A stretch of DNA of 64,000 nt from Symbiodinium natans (GCA_905221605.1 CAJNDS010000079.1:34501-98500); one strand, 5' to 3'; numbered from the stretch's first letter, positions 1 to 12,168 are shown. The notes: generated by a model from the sequence alone, not told the origin. A program made the numbers and translations.

Positions 1-355
1 GTTTTGTTATATCGTTCTATCGTTATATTGTCATGTTGGCATAGTGTGATATTGTTCTCTTGCTATGTTGTTATGTTATATTGTAATGTTATATTGCTAT
101 ATGGTCCTTTTCATTGTTGTATTGTTATGTTGTTATGTTGCTATGCTGTCATGTTGTTGCGCTCTTACGTTACTATGTGATTATGCTATTGTGGTATTGC
201 GTTATTGTGTTATTCGTCTATCATGCTCTTTAGCCATTATGTCATTATGCGATTATGTTATTCTGACATTAGGTTATTGTGCCGTTACGTTGTTATGCGA
301 TTCTGCTGTTCTGCGACTATGCTGTTATGCCATTCTTCGAGTATTAGCCCTTATT
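1..355. repeat. AT-rich degenerate short tandem repeat
   Basis: The sequence is built from loose repeats of GTTATGTT/GCTATGC-like 7-8-mers. A related patch recurs at about 600-680. Open frames across it are hydrophobic low-complexity artefacts and I do not call them genes. Confidence 0.75.
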
Positions 356-698
356 CAGGTTGACCCAGAGGCATCAGCGCACACAGGCAAGCGTGGCAAG
401 GCCACGCCTCCATCCCCATAGAATCCCTTAGACTCCTAGCGCACCAGAAAATCCACCTGTGCAAAATAGTAATATATCTAATCTTTGTTCAGGTGGATGA
501 ACTTCTCCGCTACGCAGGCTAGGTTAAATCCACATGTTCGCGACTCCGCGACTCCGCAACATGCTCAGGTCTTGGTAGGCCGAAACTTTAGATCCTGTCC
601 ATGTATGTTACTCTGTTGCTATGTTATGCCACTATGTTCTTCTGTCGTTATAAGCCACTTATGCTCTGATGTCATTACATGTCATCCGTTGCTTCGAG

Positions 699-788
699 GC
701 AGAGACCTACGACCACCTGGCCGAGCTGCTCAGCATGGGCCGCCTGGAAGAGCTCGCCAAGCAGCTGATCCAAGCAGGGAAGCTGGAG
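699..788 (+). CDS. Single exon of a helical-repeat (alpha-solenoid) protein
   Basis: The acceptor reads TTCGAG|G and the donor GAG|GTTCC. Between them are exactly 30 codons, phase 0 at both ends. The peptide starts AETYDHLAELLSMGRLEELA and continues KQLIQAGKLE, an amphipathic helix-turn-helix like TPR or IFT-type solenoids. It resembles the short solenoid exons at 59-64 kb in size, splice sites and composition. It may be an exon near the 3' end of a gene that begins left of the window, but I could not find confident neighbouring exons. Seen: splice signals and open frame. Inferred: solenoid fold. Confidence 0.5.
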
Positions 789-799
789 GTTCCTCCAAC

Positions 800-3300
800 C
801 TATAACAACTCCTTTTTCGTTTTTCAGAATTACTATAAGATAGCAAGATATTGTACTAGAGCAATATAAGAATATAGCAAAATAGTAATGTACTATTGTG
901 TATTTATGTGAGTAAAACACTATCATAGTGCAGTTGTAGCAAAAAGATATAGCTTCTTAGGGCTTAGGGGACAAGAGTTGTGCAGATGCAACACGGGCTT
1001 TGGGGTTACTGGAACTTCATTTGCAAACAGGGTTCAGAAGGGTTTAGGGGAGTGAGGACTACTAGAGAGACGTACGTGGGTTCTGTAGGCATTCCAACAA
1101 GAAATCGCTCCTACACTTGATTTAAGGAGGACAGGGGACCTTTCGGAAGCCCCATATTCCATCGCCTCCTGCGGCAAACTGGAAGCTGGATATCAACAGC
1201 TGGGGGTCCTTGCAAAGGATGCCATGAGGGCCACAATTCGGACCCCAATAGCATGTTGATTTCAGAGGCCGTGCTTTTCCAGAACCCCCCTCGATCCTTT
1301 TATGAGGATGCCGAGATGAAGCTAAGCAATGCTAAGCAGCTAGATTGTGGATACACGCCGCTGAAAGCTTGCAGTTCTGCTTTTTGAACAGGGCTTACAG
1401 TCGAGCACGAATTCCTGCAGAAAACGCACAAGATCGTTTCGCTTGCAGGTGGCCTACTGGGTCTGTGCCTTCTCTGTGAACCAGCTGCTGGGCCGTGAGA
1501 GTTTGGATCATGCGGTGACTCCAACGAGAGAGGGAGGGAGGGAGAGAGAGAGAGAGATAGAGACAAACAGAGGGGGAGGGAGAGATGAGACGTCTCCCCA
1601 CAATTTCCGACCTCGCATCGAGGACAGAAAGCCCAAGTGCACTGTTGGCCCCTCCAAAAAAACTGCGGTCACCCCGACACGCAAGGTGACCCTGACTTGT
1701 CACCGTGAACGCCACAAGGAAGCCATAGCTTCAACACTGAGCATGCCAAGCCTAGTATATCACATGCTCTACCGCACAAATCTGCTTGTGGTTCTGGTAG
1801 CTCTTGCAGGAAACAGCTCCTGGCACAAACCTCAAGTAGAATGCGTGCCTCTGCTCAGCTCTCGAACGTCCAACGTCCCCGACACGAGGCACGCAGGAAT
1901 CTGCGCGACACCACCGGGTATGGATTCTACCGGAGTGCCAATTACAGCATGCCAGTGTGCCACGGCAAAGCACTTTGAGGGGGACTTCAGCGCAGCTGGG
2001 ATTGCAACAGGAGTGGCCATTTGGGGCCAACAAGGTTTCCAGGCAATCTTACGCCATAAGGAACCCTTGGACCTCCGCAATGTCCTCATTGTTTGAATTC
2101 TTTTCAGGGTGCATGAAAAGTGGATCCATGTCTAAATGTTTACCACCGATGGAGGCCTCAATCTTCAATCTTCAAGCTGATGGCTCTGTTGCTTTCTTTA
2201 GGGGCAAGCTGCAGGGAGATGGTATCCTTCGAGGGGGCCGGAGTTCTCCTGCTGGGCACGCATTTTGCCTTGCTACCCCAAAAGCAGCCAGTGCTGTCCG
2301 TGGGGGATCTGGATGTCAGAGCAATGTAGAGATCATGTCAGGAAATGAACAAGTTCGACGACATGATGGCGTACTTGAAGACAAGCCTCCGTCAGCAAGC
2401 ACGAGAGGAACGGAGCAAGGCGCTAGTGTTTGTCATGTGCTGGAGCTGTGTTTATGTGTACCAGCGAGCCCCCTGGGGTTGAAACCAAGTGTTCGCGACT
2501 TTCCTTCCCGCTAAGTACTACATCGATGATTGGTGTTTGGCAAAGGCTGCCGCGGCTTTTTGTGGGTCAGACATCTGTGAAAGCCGCGCGGGTCGCGTCT
2601 GATTGTAGGCGAGACTGGAAGGGGCTTTTTCCTCGAAGATCAGCCCATGAAAGAAGCCCCATAAAGGGGCCCCCAAGTTTCGAAGCCCTCCATTTGCTCC
2701 ACGTTGTAGTTCTTTGGCCGAGTATTGGCGACAGGCGTGACGGCAATATGACGAAATTGCACAAGCCATGCCATAGAACGTGCAAGTCCTGCGTTTGTTT
2801 GTCGAGGTTCGCCTCGAGCAGGTGGTAGCGGTAGAGAAAGACTTCTCTTTGCTGACTCGACTCTTGGCTGTGACAGCGACGGGCCTTTCCAGGATTGCGG
2901 CAGTTAGTGATCTCGGGGGAAGCTACAGGAGCTGGTGCACTGCTTTTGGTGCTTCTTTTGCTCGTAATATTCAGCTCATATTCCGAACCCACCCCCTCTC
3001 CCGCTCCGTATTCAGAAGCCTGTGAAGAGGCCTGGGAAGTGAGCAGTCCCCCAAGCGTTCCCCCCCCCCCCCGCCCCGCCCTCGCTTGGTAAGGCCTCAG
3101 TTTGCGCATGTGTGCGCGAAGCGCATGCTTAGCTAAGCGTGCACACGTTCTAAGCACAAACATCAGACGCGTAGTCTTAAACACGGTGGTTGGCGCTGGG
3201 CTCACTGGATGTATTACTGCGGCGATGCTCAGGTGGGGGGGCGGGGCCTTGGATGCTTAAAGTCCATTTGACGTCTGTGCATTTTCACCATGTGTAAATC
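800..3300. other. Intron or intergenic DNA, no supported gene
   Basis: The only clear structure is a purine-rich GA microsatellite at about 1530-1590 (GAGAGA/GGGAGG) and a poly-C run near 3061. Several 60-210-codon open frames on both strands look like chance openness in GC-rich DNA and show no family motif. Confidence 0.5.
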
Positions 3301-3329
3301 CGGGAATGGCGCGCTTTGGGCGTCAAGAC

Positions 3330-3416
3330 AGACTTGGTTATTGAGCTACTGAGCAGCGATGCTGAGATATTTTTGCCCCAAATAGCGCAGCTCAACTTGC
3401 CGAAGCTCGAGTCGTT
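3330..3416 (+). CDS. Possible exon, unrecognised
   Basis: The open frame gives VKTDLVIELLSSDAEIFLPQ followed by IAQLNLPKLESF, which is helix-rich and leucine-heavy, unlike the surrounding shadow frames. A GT donor could follow ESF at 3417. The acceptor was not resolved. This could be a solenoid exon belonging with 699-788, but one exon without good boundaries is weak evidence. Confidence 0.3.
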
Positions 3417-4554
3417 TGTGCAGGGGCATGTGCCGTGCCAACCAGCGCGGTTTGACTGTCGTCCAGCCCCAGCGTCCAAGCATCCAAGCGTCCGCGCATC
3501 CCAGATTCCCCATGTTCGGGTCTTGTATGTATGTAAGGAACCATTTTTTCTTTGATCCTTGCAGAGCCGCACTTGCATATATTCCATGGTACTGTTGGCC
3601 TTGCATTGGGAGGAAGAGAGTTTGTTAGGGGCTGGGTGGGAGTGCGGTGGGCGCACGGTGTGACGGAGGTGTGGTGGAGGTGTGGAGAGTGGAGAGGGCC
3701 GTATTCATGTCTCCAGCACTCCAACTGGCCAATCCAGCCCGCCAGCCCACTCAGCGCCCCAGCACAGCCCGGCGTCCAGTCCATGCACGTCGAGCGTCCC
3801 AGCGTCCCAGCGTCCCAACGACATCCACAGTTGTGCAACACATAGAGTCAGATAAGCAGATCCCAAAGATCCTTTTCGACAAGTGGCGGGAATTTCAGCG
3901 TCTATTAGTTTTTTTTCTGCGTGGTTGTAAGTTATGAGTGCAGTACACGGGACTTTGTCGCACAGCCTGCACATGCCTGCAAATGTCCAGCAGAGGGGGG
4001 GCTAGATGTTGGGGCTTTAGGGTACCACCACCCACCACTTGCTCAGAAAGATGGCAAAACATGGCAACATCTTTCAAAACATCCGCCGAATGATGCCAGC
4101 CAAGTTTGGATAGCCATAGTCTCAGGCGTTGGTCTTCTTCAACAAACCAACACCCAAGCACCCATCCGCCAAAAGGCCATAAAATCCGCCCTAAGGCCCT
4201 GAACCCTCGGAAAGGCGCTCTCTACCAGAGCTGGAGATCCATGTTTGGGAGCGGGCGACATATCCTTCCGGGCCGGCAAAGCGCCAAACATGCGCGAGGT
4301 CCCGAAAATGCGTTATCAAGCTCGCCAAAAACGCATTGTTTGGGCCATTTCCAGGTCAGTTTTGAGCTTCAATGGTCGCTTGTCCAACCGCGCCTGTCTT
4401 GCTCGACACAAAGAAAGCGTGACTCAACCAAGAGCCCGTGACCCTCAACCAAATTAGCCGGCGTAGACAACCAAAAAAGAGCAATGCCCGCCAATCCAAC
4501 ATAATCACGCGTCTTACTGCGCAGAGGTACAAAACACAGCAGTGAAACACTTTG

Positions 4555-4830
4555 TTAGGGTTAGGTTGGGTCGAGGGTGAGTTGCATTAGGGAAGGCTCA
4601 GGGCTTCGCAGGATAGGTTAGGTCCGGTGACGGTTAGGGTGGCTGGGTGGGGTTAGGGATTAGGCTAGGTTAAGGTGACCTTGGTCAGGTTAGGGTTAGG
4701 TTAGGGTCGAGGGTGGGGCCCGTTAGGGAAGGCTTAGTTAAGGTTGGCAGGAAGGGGTTAGGTCCGGGGGACGGTTTGGGTGGGTGGGGTTGGGATCGAG
4801 AGAAGGTTAGGTTGTGTTAGGGTTTCAGGG
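4555..4830. repeat. Degenerate TTAGGG/GGTTAGGT-rich block with internal duplication
   Basis: The G-rich strand reads as loose TTAGGG/TTAGGT words. A sub-segment containing TCGAGGGTG ... GGGAAGGCT ... GGTTAGGTCCGG occurs twice about 136 bp apart (near 4571 and 4707), so it is a two-copy degenerate tandem duplication of telomere-like sequence. Confidence 0.6.
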
Positions 4831-5381
4831 ACATTTGGGTCAAGTAAGCCAGCTCTTTCGGTTGTACAGTCTGACATATTTGGCTTGACATGGCACTGCT
4901 TTGGCTGGGTCGCCGTTTTGGTTGAGTTCTGTTGGTATTTTGGTTGGATACCTCCGTGCAGGAACCCACATCACCGACGTCTGCACATTTTGAGGTTGTT
5001 GGTTCCAAAATTGCTGAAACTTGGGCTCCCACACGTTGGGATTCGTGGGAACAGAGACCCAAGAAGCTGGACAGAAAACGAAAGGGACCGGGAAATAGGC
5101 TATTTGAATCAAGGCCAATCCCGGGGTCCCGAAGGCTCTGAAAGGCTCCACCCAGGTCCCAAACTGGCCTCGGCCAGGAAGGATTGCGCAGTTGCGCGGG
5201 CGAGTTAGATTGTGCAATTACAGGGAGGGTGCTTAAGTATGAGTTCGCCGCTACCGTGCGGCGAGTCCTACTTGGCTGAGGAGTTTGGTGCATTGCCGAA
5301 TTGGTGGAGGCAAACTCGCTGCACCTTCCCCAGGCCCACTCCGAGGGAGGGATCTTGGGCAGCTCGAGGTTTAGGGCCTCG

Positions 5382-5590
5382 GGGTTAGGGTTTAGGGTTT
5401 AGGGTTTGGGGTTTGGGGTTTGGGGTGGGGGGTTTAGGGTTTAGGGTTTAGGGTTTGGGGTTTGGAGTTTGGGGTTTGGGGTTTGGGGTTTGGGGTTTGG
5501 GGTTTGGGGTTTGGGGTTTGGGGTTTGGGGTTTGGGGTTTGGGGTTTGGGGTGGGGGGTTTGGGGTTTAGGGTTTAGGGTTTAGAGTTCA
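5382..5590. repeat. Telomere-variant array, TTTGGGG with TTTAGGG edges
   Basis: About 20 consecutive 7-mers of TTTGGGG occupy the centre, flanked by TTTAGGG units and interrupted twice by GTGGGGGG. The G-rich strand is on the plus strand. This is a homogenised G-for-A variant of the TTTAGGG repeat seen at 9262, 11868, 40517, 41253 and 44238. Confidence 0.9.
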
Positions 5591-5594
5591 TATT

Positions 5595-7080
5595 GAGTCG
5601 ACAAGGCTTGGATCTCGTGGTGGACATGGTCCGTAATGCCTGGGGGCCATGTTGCGATTCAAGCAACCGGTGTTCCGAATGGCTTTCGAAGTGAAAGTGG
5701 GCATTTGTTTACGGCCTAGGCTTCAGACTTATCACAAGCAGGAAAATGGGGGCTTGCATGGCTTAGTCAGTTTAGGGAGTTTGGGGAGTTTAGTGAGTTT
5801 AAGTTTAGGTTCCAGGGTTTTACGGACGTTGATGTGCGATATGCTGCTCTTTCTGATTCATTCTCGTAGCAAGCCTTCGACCGGCCCGGATCTTCGAAGT
5901 CCTGTGTTAAGAGGATCCATATTGAGCATTTTGTTCCCGCAAACTCATCTGACAGGCATACGACATACGGGTCACCATAGATCTTGGTGACCTCATAGGA
6001 CTGCTGCAGTTCCAAGAACGTTTCAACACTCCCGAATGGTGCTCTGGTGGCTCCGGGATTCTGTAAACTCTTCAGGGTGGCTTTGGGATTTCTACCGGAG
6101 CTGGACGTGCAAATCCTTTCGCCGTGGGGCCTGCAGGCAATCAAGATGCATTCGGCTGCCTCGAGGGACAGCTGCATGGACTATCTGCATCTTGGTCGCC
6201 AAACTTCAAAGTCCAGGTCGAGGTGGTGTTTTGTGAACATGACGTCGCCAAAGTCATATACTGCAGGAGTTTGATATGGTGCTAGGCATCGGGCATGTGC
6301 AACTTGCCCATGTTTCATGCAACACACCGGTGCCTGCATGGCGATATCTCTTTGTACGGCCTTCCAGGCTGTACCACTTTCATCCATGCTATTTAGCCGG
6401 GTCAGCTAAATGCCGTACTAGATGCCTATGCAAGGTTGCAGCTGGACGTGAGAAAGGCAGAGGCGTCATTTCCCGAAGACAAGGAGTGAAAGAGCTGCTG
6501 TCGCTTCTGAGCTTGTGGCAACAACACAGTGGACCAATGCGGAATAGTCAAATCATCGACCACCTCAAGCTTTCAACTTCCGGCGCGCTACAGCATGACA
6601 GATCACGCGCGGTGTAGTTGCACGGATGTACCTGACAAATCAATGGAAGGAAGGACAGGGAGGAAGTTTCATTTGTCAGGCGGCCGTGTGTTCGGGGTTT
6701 TAAGACTAGGTCTCCTTCTCAAGAACCCCCTTAAGTCGACAAGTACTGAAGAGCAGAATCGCGGGCAGAAACTTCTTGTACATGCAGGACTTGCTAGTGT
6801 TTCGGGGGCGCTGTTCACATGCAGTGATTTCCGTGCTCTTCAGGAGAGGTCCCCATGATAAAGTGTATCGTAGGCCCAGGCATGGAAGCCCATTGCAGCA
6901 GCATGTTTTGGCAGGACCTGGTCTTGAGCAAGACGCCTGGCTGTGGAAGTCTCATCTGCCAACCTCCATTTCCAATTTCACATAAAAAAACAGCAACGAC
7001 GTTGAGGTTTCGAACCCAATGTTGCTTTGGCCGCTTCTGCTTAACGGGAGGTATTGTATGAAGGCCCAGCTTGGGAAGAT
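5595..7080. other. No supported gene
   Basis: Open frames of 60-136 codons occur on both strands, but none carries a recognisable motif or a convincing AG|G to GT/GC exon structure. I see nothing more in this stretch. Confidence 0.4.
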
Positions 7081-7084
7081 GTGG

Positions 7085-7260
7085 GGGTTTACGAAAACAC
7101 GGGGCCCCTAACATAGTCACCCAATTAGTAGGATTCCCTCATAGTCAGGACCCCAATAAGGCAAAAAGGTAAGCCCCTAATTTCGGAAACCCCCATATGA
7201 CCCTAAACCCTAAACCCAACCCCCCCCCCCCCCCCCCCTAATTTCGGAAACCCCCATGTG
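7085..7260. repeat. Dispersed repeat family member with CCCCTAATTTCGGAAACCCC module
   Basis: Contains CCCCTAACATAGTC ... TAGGATTCCCTCATA ... CCCCAATAAGG ... CCCCTAATTTCGGAAACCCCCAT, with the last module repeated after a C-run at 7219-7238. Close relatives lie at about 55970-56035 and 57178-57265. Probably non-autonomous mobile or satellite-like DNA; no coding capacity. Confidence 0.65.
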
Positions 7261-7468
7261 GGTTGCAACTTTGTCTTCGACCCTCCTCGAGTTCTGTTCA
7301 CATGTGATCGTGCACCCTACCCTAAGCCACGACAGGAATCCCCTAAACCCTCAACTCCAGAGCCCTGAAAAGCCGGAGTTGAGGGTTCTTGGTTTAGGCC
7401 CAGTCCTGCTGCAAATAGGGTTTAGGTACGCCTCATTTCAAGCTGCTCCCCTCCCCGCCTCCTATGTG

Positions 7469-7592
7469 TACTTGGAGGTTCATGCGTAATTATAACCCCA
7501 ATTATAACTGTACTTATAAGCCCCCTAAGTCCCCGAAGTAGGCTATAAGTTGACTTTCACTGTGGCTATAAGTACCCATGAACCTCCAAGTA
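7469..7592. mobile_element. Tc1/mariner-style MITE (124 bp)
   Basis: Perfect 16-bp terminal inverted repeats: TACTTGGAGGTTCATG at 7469-7484 and its reverse complement at 7577-7592. Both ends carry TA, as expected for a TA target-site duplication. The interior is AT-rich (TTATAACCCC, TATAAGT words). A half-related copy starting CTTGGAGGTTCATG lies at 44023. Classification by TIR plus TA only; no transposase is present. Confidence 0.7.
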
Positions 7593-7599
7593 AGGATCA

Positions 7600-7905
7600 C
7601 CGACGTTGAGGATTTCAATACTCGGCTCACGAATCTCCTTTTACATCGACTCGAAGCGCTCCTTCGTCCCAGTTAGAGCGTGCAGCAGGTGGTGGTTGAG
7701 GAGGCATGTGCTTTTGTTTGACAGCACTGCAGCACTTGCCGATTCTTTCCGATGTAATTTCTTGATTACTACTTTTAACTTGCTTGCAAAAACGGACAAT
7801 TCCCGATGGCAGCTATTCGTGCTAAGGTTTTTGGATTCCAAGCCAGCCAGCAGCGCGGCAAACTGCGTTGATGAGGCTGTTCTTGCTGTGGCAACAGTAG
7901 TCATT
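7600..7905. other. No supported gene
   Basis: A stop-free stretch exists on both strands (7606-7908 plus, 7641-7904 minus) but neither peptide resembles a known domain or shows exon boundaries, so I leave it unassigned. Confidence 0.35.
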
Positions 7906-7916
7906 TGACAGCTTTG

Positions 7917-8145
7917 GCTCGTGTTTGAACATCATGGGCCTTTGTATTCTGCTCTTCACAAACAGCACAGAGTGGCATCGATGAGAGTATGTTTGCAATC
8001 AGCTGTGAGACGCAACATTATCATGCTGTGTTTTTGGATATTGAATCGTTTCACCGGATGCAGCAAAGCACCGCGTCCTAGCCGCAAGGCAGTGCAGGGA
8101 TTTTTTCGGCGATTGGGCTGTAATGTTAGGCATCCATACAACATC
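7917..8145. repeat. Divergent direct repeat, copy 1
   Basis: Shares GTGTTTGAACA-CATGGGCCTT, CACAGAGTGGCATCGA, GCAATCAGC-GTG-GACGCAACATT, GCAAGGCAGTGCAG and TGTAATG(T)TAGGCA with 8490-8700, about 575 bp downstream and in the same orientation. The two copies differ by substitutions and small indels. Not evidently coding. Confidence 0.7.
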
Positions 8146-8489
8146 AGTCTCCTTAAGAACATTTAAGACCCGCCATTTCGCTGTTAGTCGCTGCAGCTTG
8201 TGGCCTTTGAGAGGTCAGGCTGGCCATTCAAAATGCGAGGCCATGACCACAACCTCTCCAGCTCTGGATGTTCCTCCCATACTCTCAAAGTTCTTTATAG
8301 GGACTATCTTAGGGTAGGGGGATGTTGGGGGGCTGGTTCTGTGAATCCTGTGATTTCAATTCCATCTTGTTGTAGCTGTTGCTGGGAGGAACAACCTAAT
8401 CTCCAACTGCCAAGGGATGTGTGGCATGTTCATGTTGGAGGAGAGGACTACTTGGTGTGTGGTGTCGACTGAGACACTTCCCTCTACGT

Positions 8490-8700
8490 CGGTCCGTGTT
8501 TGAACAACATGGGCCTTCGTAGGGTGGGCTTCTGCTTTTCACAACATGCACAGAGTGGCATCGACGAGATTGTTCTCACGCAGTGCTCCGCATGCTTGCA
8601 ATCAGCCGTGCGACGCAACATTTTCGTGCTGCACGCAAGGCAGTGCAGCGAAGTCTTCGGCGCGGGCTACATGTAATGCTAGGCAAGCAACGGCGAAGCT
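8490..8700. repeat. Divergent direct repeat, copy 2
   Basis: Second copy of the repeat at 7917-8145; the CACAGAGTGGCATCGA and CGACGCAACATTTTCGTGCTG segments align without ambiguity. Suggests an old local tandem duplication. Confidence 0.7.
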
Positions 8701-9260
8701 CTGGGCACTTTGCAGAAAACGACCCGACACCTCCAAGAGGATGTGGGTTCTTCGGGCTTAAAGGTGCTGTTTCTGAACACTGAGAATGGAGAAGATATCG
8801 TCCAGGAAGATTTTAAGCTGCTAACTTCCATCCATTTGAATCACATGGCATGCGTTCAGAGGTTTGTTTAGAGCTCAGCCGAAATGACATACTACAGGTT
8901 TGCTGCCATGTTGAAGCTCGGCATGTGTAGCACTTCTTCGCGAGTAGCAAAGCTCATCGAAGCCCTGAATAGCCTTAGCATGGAGGGCCGAGTCCAAGTT
9001 TGTTTGTGGTTCGAGGGCTAACATCACCAGCAGCCTATAACAGGACAGCCCAGGTGCATAGTGTTAACCTGTAAAATGTAAACCCCCCCCCTCAATTGAG
9101 AAACCCCCAGCCCCGGAACTCAATTATAAACCCCGGGTTTAGCCAGGTAAGGTAGGTTCAGGGAGGGGTTTATAAAAGAGAGGTTAACATTATACCACAT
9201 GTCTAATTTTTTCGGATGGTCCTCAGAAGTACACCCTAACCTATCTTTTTCCTCCAGAAC
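8700..9260. other. No supported gene
   Basis: Non-coding in appearance. Contains an AT/CCCC-rich patch at about 9075-9180 (AACCCCCC..., CTCAATTATAAACCCC) reminiscent of the interior of the 7469 miniature element. Confidence 0.4.
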
Positions 9261-9261
9261 C

Positions 9262-9316
9262 AGGGTTTAGGGTTTAGGGTTTAGGGTTTAGGGTTTAGGG
9301 TTTAGGGTTTAGGGTT
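9262..9316. repeat. Interstitial TTTAGGG array
   Basis: Seven to eight perfect TTTAGGG heptamers, G-strand on plus. This is the plant/alveolate-type telomere unit located internally. Confidence 0.92.
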
Positions 9317-9319
9317 ACC

Positions 9320-10200
9320 ATCACATCGCCAGCTCGGAGCCAGGACGGGGGGAAGATTGCGCTGCGGGGCGCTGCGGGGCGCTGCCAAAGATGGGAGTCC
9401 CGTGCCTCCCCCGGCATATTGGGGGGCGTCAGGGTGAAAGGGCTTAAGTGTGTGGGGCCCTGCAAAGGTCGTGCTGAGAATTAAAGATCAGTCCCGTGGG
9501 CCTTGTCTTTTTTCGGGCCCGAGGCGGGGCCGCGGCGATGTTCTGTGGTGTTGATCCAATCTTGCAACGTCCGAATCGCCAACCTACAGATCCCTAGAGC
9601 CTAGATCATCCTAGGTCCCAAATCACCGCCGAGAACTCCAGAAAGCTTGAGGAACCACAACGATCCCGAGTCTTCCTGGGGTGCGCTGCGATGCAGAGGC
9701 ACCAGGGACACCCGAAAGCAGCGTCCCCGGCGCGGAGCAGTTCCCCCGTGCGGAGCCTCGGCGCAGAGAAGTCTTTCAGAGCCAAAGGCGATGTTTGTGG
9801 GGCATTTGGAACCCTAAACCCTTAACCCTGGACACTCAACCACCAGCAAAGCCTGCCCTTTGGAATGCTCACAGTGTTCGGCCCAACTGAACCGCAACAT
9901 GCTGCAAACCCTGGGTCTGCCTTGCCGAGCTTTGTGGAGATGCCATCAGAAGAGCTTGACTGATTGCGCCAATCAGTTTCGCTTTAATCCTTCGCCTCTT
10001 GCATGCTATGCACCAGCTCGGGTCGGATTGATGATGGCTTCTGAAGTTTTAGGTATATCACACGGGCTTGCACGCATACCTACAAGCAAAGACATGCACA
10101 TGCATGAGCATTTATGTGCCTTCGGGGCTCATGAACACAACGGCACGTGCGTTTCATGTATATATATATATATATATGTGCTAACCCCCCCCCTCAAAGA
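9320..10200. other. No supported gene
   Basis: Contains a small direct repeat GCTGCGGGGC x2 at 9361-9380 and a (TA)n run at about 10160-10177. No domain-bearing frame was seen. Confidence 0.4.
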
Positions 10201-10204
10201 TCCA

Positions 10205-10740
10205 CCGTTTGAGAGACTTGCAATATACAGCACAGATCCCGTAGCATGCTATATCGCTTCTCCTTACGAGGCGTACAAGCACCTGAAACAGTCTGAAAAA
10301 CAAAAATATGTCAGTAAAGTGTCTAAACAAACCCTTCTGGATTACGTACCCTTCAACTCAAAACCACCCTAAACTGTCGCCATATGAAGCAAAACAGCAC
10401 AGTCCCCATAGCATGCTATATGAGATCATTTCTGTCATTTCTTCTTACGCAGCGTACAACCACCTGAAGCACCCTGAAAAAATGTTACCGTAAAGTATCC
10501 AACAAAAAGCCTCTGGCTTACCCCTCGAACTCGAAACCCCCCTACACTTCTGGCTTACTCCTTGAACTCTAAAATGCCCTGAACGCTTGCTATATAATGA
10601 TATGACAGCGCTGTTCCCGTAGCATGCTACATCATTTCTGCTTCCGGGACGTACAACCGCCTGAAACACCCTGAAAACAATACTTTTTGTAGTAAAGATG
10701 TGATACCCAGTTGCAATTTTCGAGCGTCACATGATAGCCA
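10205..10740. repeat. Three-copy tandem repeat, ~180-200 bp unit
   Basis: Three copies share CAGCACAG-TCCC-TAGCATGCTATAT (near 10229, 10398 and 10611), then CTTACG-GCGTACAA, then CACCTGAAACACCCTGAAAA (near 10279, 10461 and 10660). The spacing is 182 and 199 bp. Short open frames running through it differ among copies, so it does not look coding. Confidence 0.8.
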
Positions 10741-10744
10741 TGTT

Positions 10745-11860
10745 GGGAGTCCTGTGGAGACGCATTGAGAATGAACAGCAAGATACTTGCGAGCAATTAC
10801 TAGCAGCCTGTTGGAAGGTCTCAGGAAACAGTGAAAAGATATTTGTCCACAGTATTCTCGCGTCCCCGGGACGTACAGGAAATGACTTTTTCGCATCACC
10901 CAATGCGCTCGAATACTGCCCAAGGCTTATGTTTCGAGGCTTACCATCCTTCCTTCTCCACTATTAGTATTTGATATACAATACATATACCCTATATTCA
11001 TACATGATGTGGGTACTTGTTCTACTTTCTCTTTGCTTTTTCACAGGAGGCAAGCCCTGCAAACATAGGCATAACCCTACGGGAGTGAAGGTTTAGGGAT
11101 TTAAGCCTCAAGCCCTTCAGGGATATAAGGTTCTACTCCTACAGGCAATGCCTAAACCTTAAAACCCGAGACCTGTAAGCCCTATAAAGTTTAAACGCTA
11201 TAGGGAGAACCCCGTGAGGGTTTTAGAGATAAACCCTGAACAAAACCCTAAACCTTTAAACCTCATAGGGTTTAAGAGTTTGCAAACCGAAGATGTGGGC
11301 ATGTATACCTCCCGCGCCTCTAGGGTCAAGACCTTTTGAGTTTTTTTGGGCCCTTTAAAAGGTTGTAGGGTTCTAACCCGAAAGGGTTTAGGGTTAAGGT
11401 TTGAATGGCTAAATCTTAAACACCTAAGGTTTGTGAGTGTAGCATGCCAAAATCTTGAGCCCTAAACCTTTCAACGTGAAACCTATAGGGTTCAGAGGTT
11501 AAGGATTTAGGTCTAATTGCCGACTTATGTTTAAATACCTAAATCTGAAACCCTAAACCTGTTGATTCTTGATTTATGTACTGTATGTCTTTCTGCCTAT
11601 GTATGCGGTGGTGAGGCGAGTCTTTAGGGAGCGTCGTCGTTGCTGGTGTTTGCACCCACAAACCACAAGGCACGAGTCCTCGCCGTGGAGCTGCCCTTGC
11701 CTTTACCTAAACCCTGAACCCTCAAGAATACTGAACCAGGTCTGGTGGCACGGCTTCAGATTTTTCGATCCTGGCCGGCCAAGGCCTTTCTCCCTGCGAA
11801 GGGTGCTTCCGGTCTCCAGGAAGAAGGACTGGAGAGCATTCTGGCAGGCTGACAGGTTCA
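10745..11860. other. Non-coding, rich in degenerate CCCTAAA/TTTAGGG words
   Basis: From about 11060 to 11560 the DNA is a mosaic of scrambled AACCCTAAA / TTTAGGGTT words on both strands, interpreted as decayed interstitial telomere-like DNA. No gene supported. Confidence 0.5.
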
Positions 11861-11867
11861 AAGTTGG

Positions 11868-11987
11868 TAGGGTTTAGGGTTTAGGGTTTAGTTAGGGTTT
11901 AGGGTTTAGGGGTTAGGGTTTAGGGGTTAGGGGTTTAGGGGTGAGGGGTTAGGGTTTAGGGTTTAGGGTGTAGGGTTTAGGGGTTGA
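11868..11987. repeat. Interstitial TTTAGGG array, imperfect
   Basis: Mixture of TTTAGGG, TTAGGGG and GTAGGG units, G-strand on plus, ending just before a patch with exon-like sequence. Confidence 0.88.
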
Positions 11988-12168
11988 AAGCGCTCAGAAC
12001 GTTTAGTTTGTTTCGTGCTGGCTGTGTAGTTGCGAGACCAGGCGAAGCAAGGATTGAGGACCTTTGGGCAAGTCTTCTGAAAACAGTTGCAATAAGCTTG
12101 CAGAGCCCAAGCCCATGCAGCGTGCTTGTTCCTTCTCCCAGCTCCGAGCCTTTAAGACGTGGATCCAG

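Noticed and set aside
1443-2096. 217-codon plus-strand frame over the GA microsatellite
   Set aside because: Contains the Arg/Glu run encoded by the microsatellite and no family motif; opposite-strand frames are equally open.
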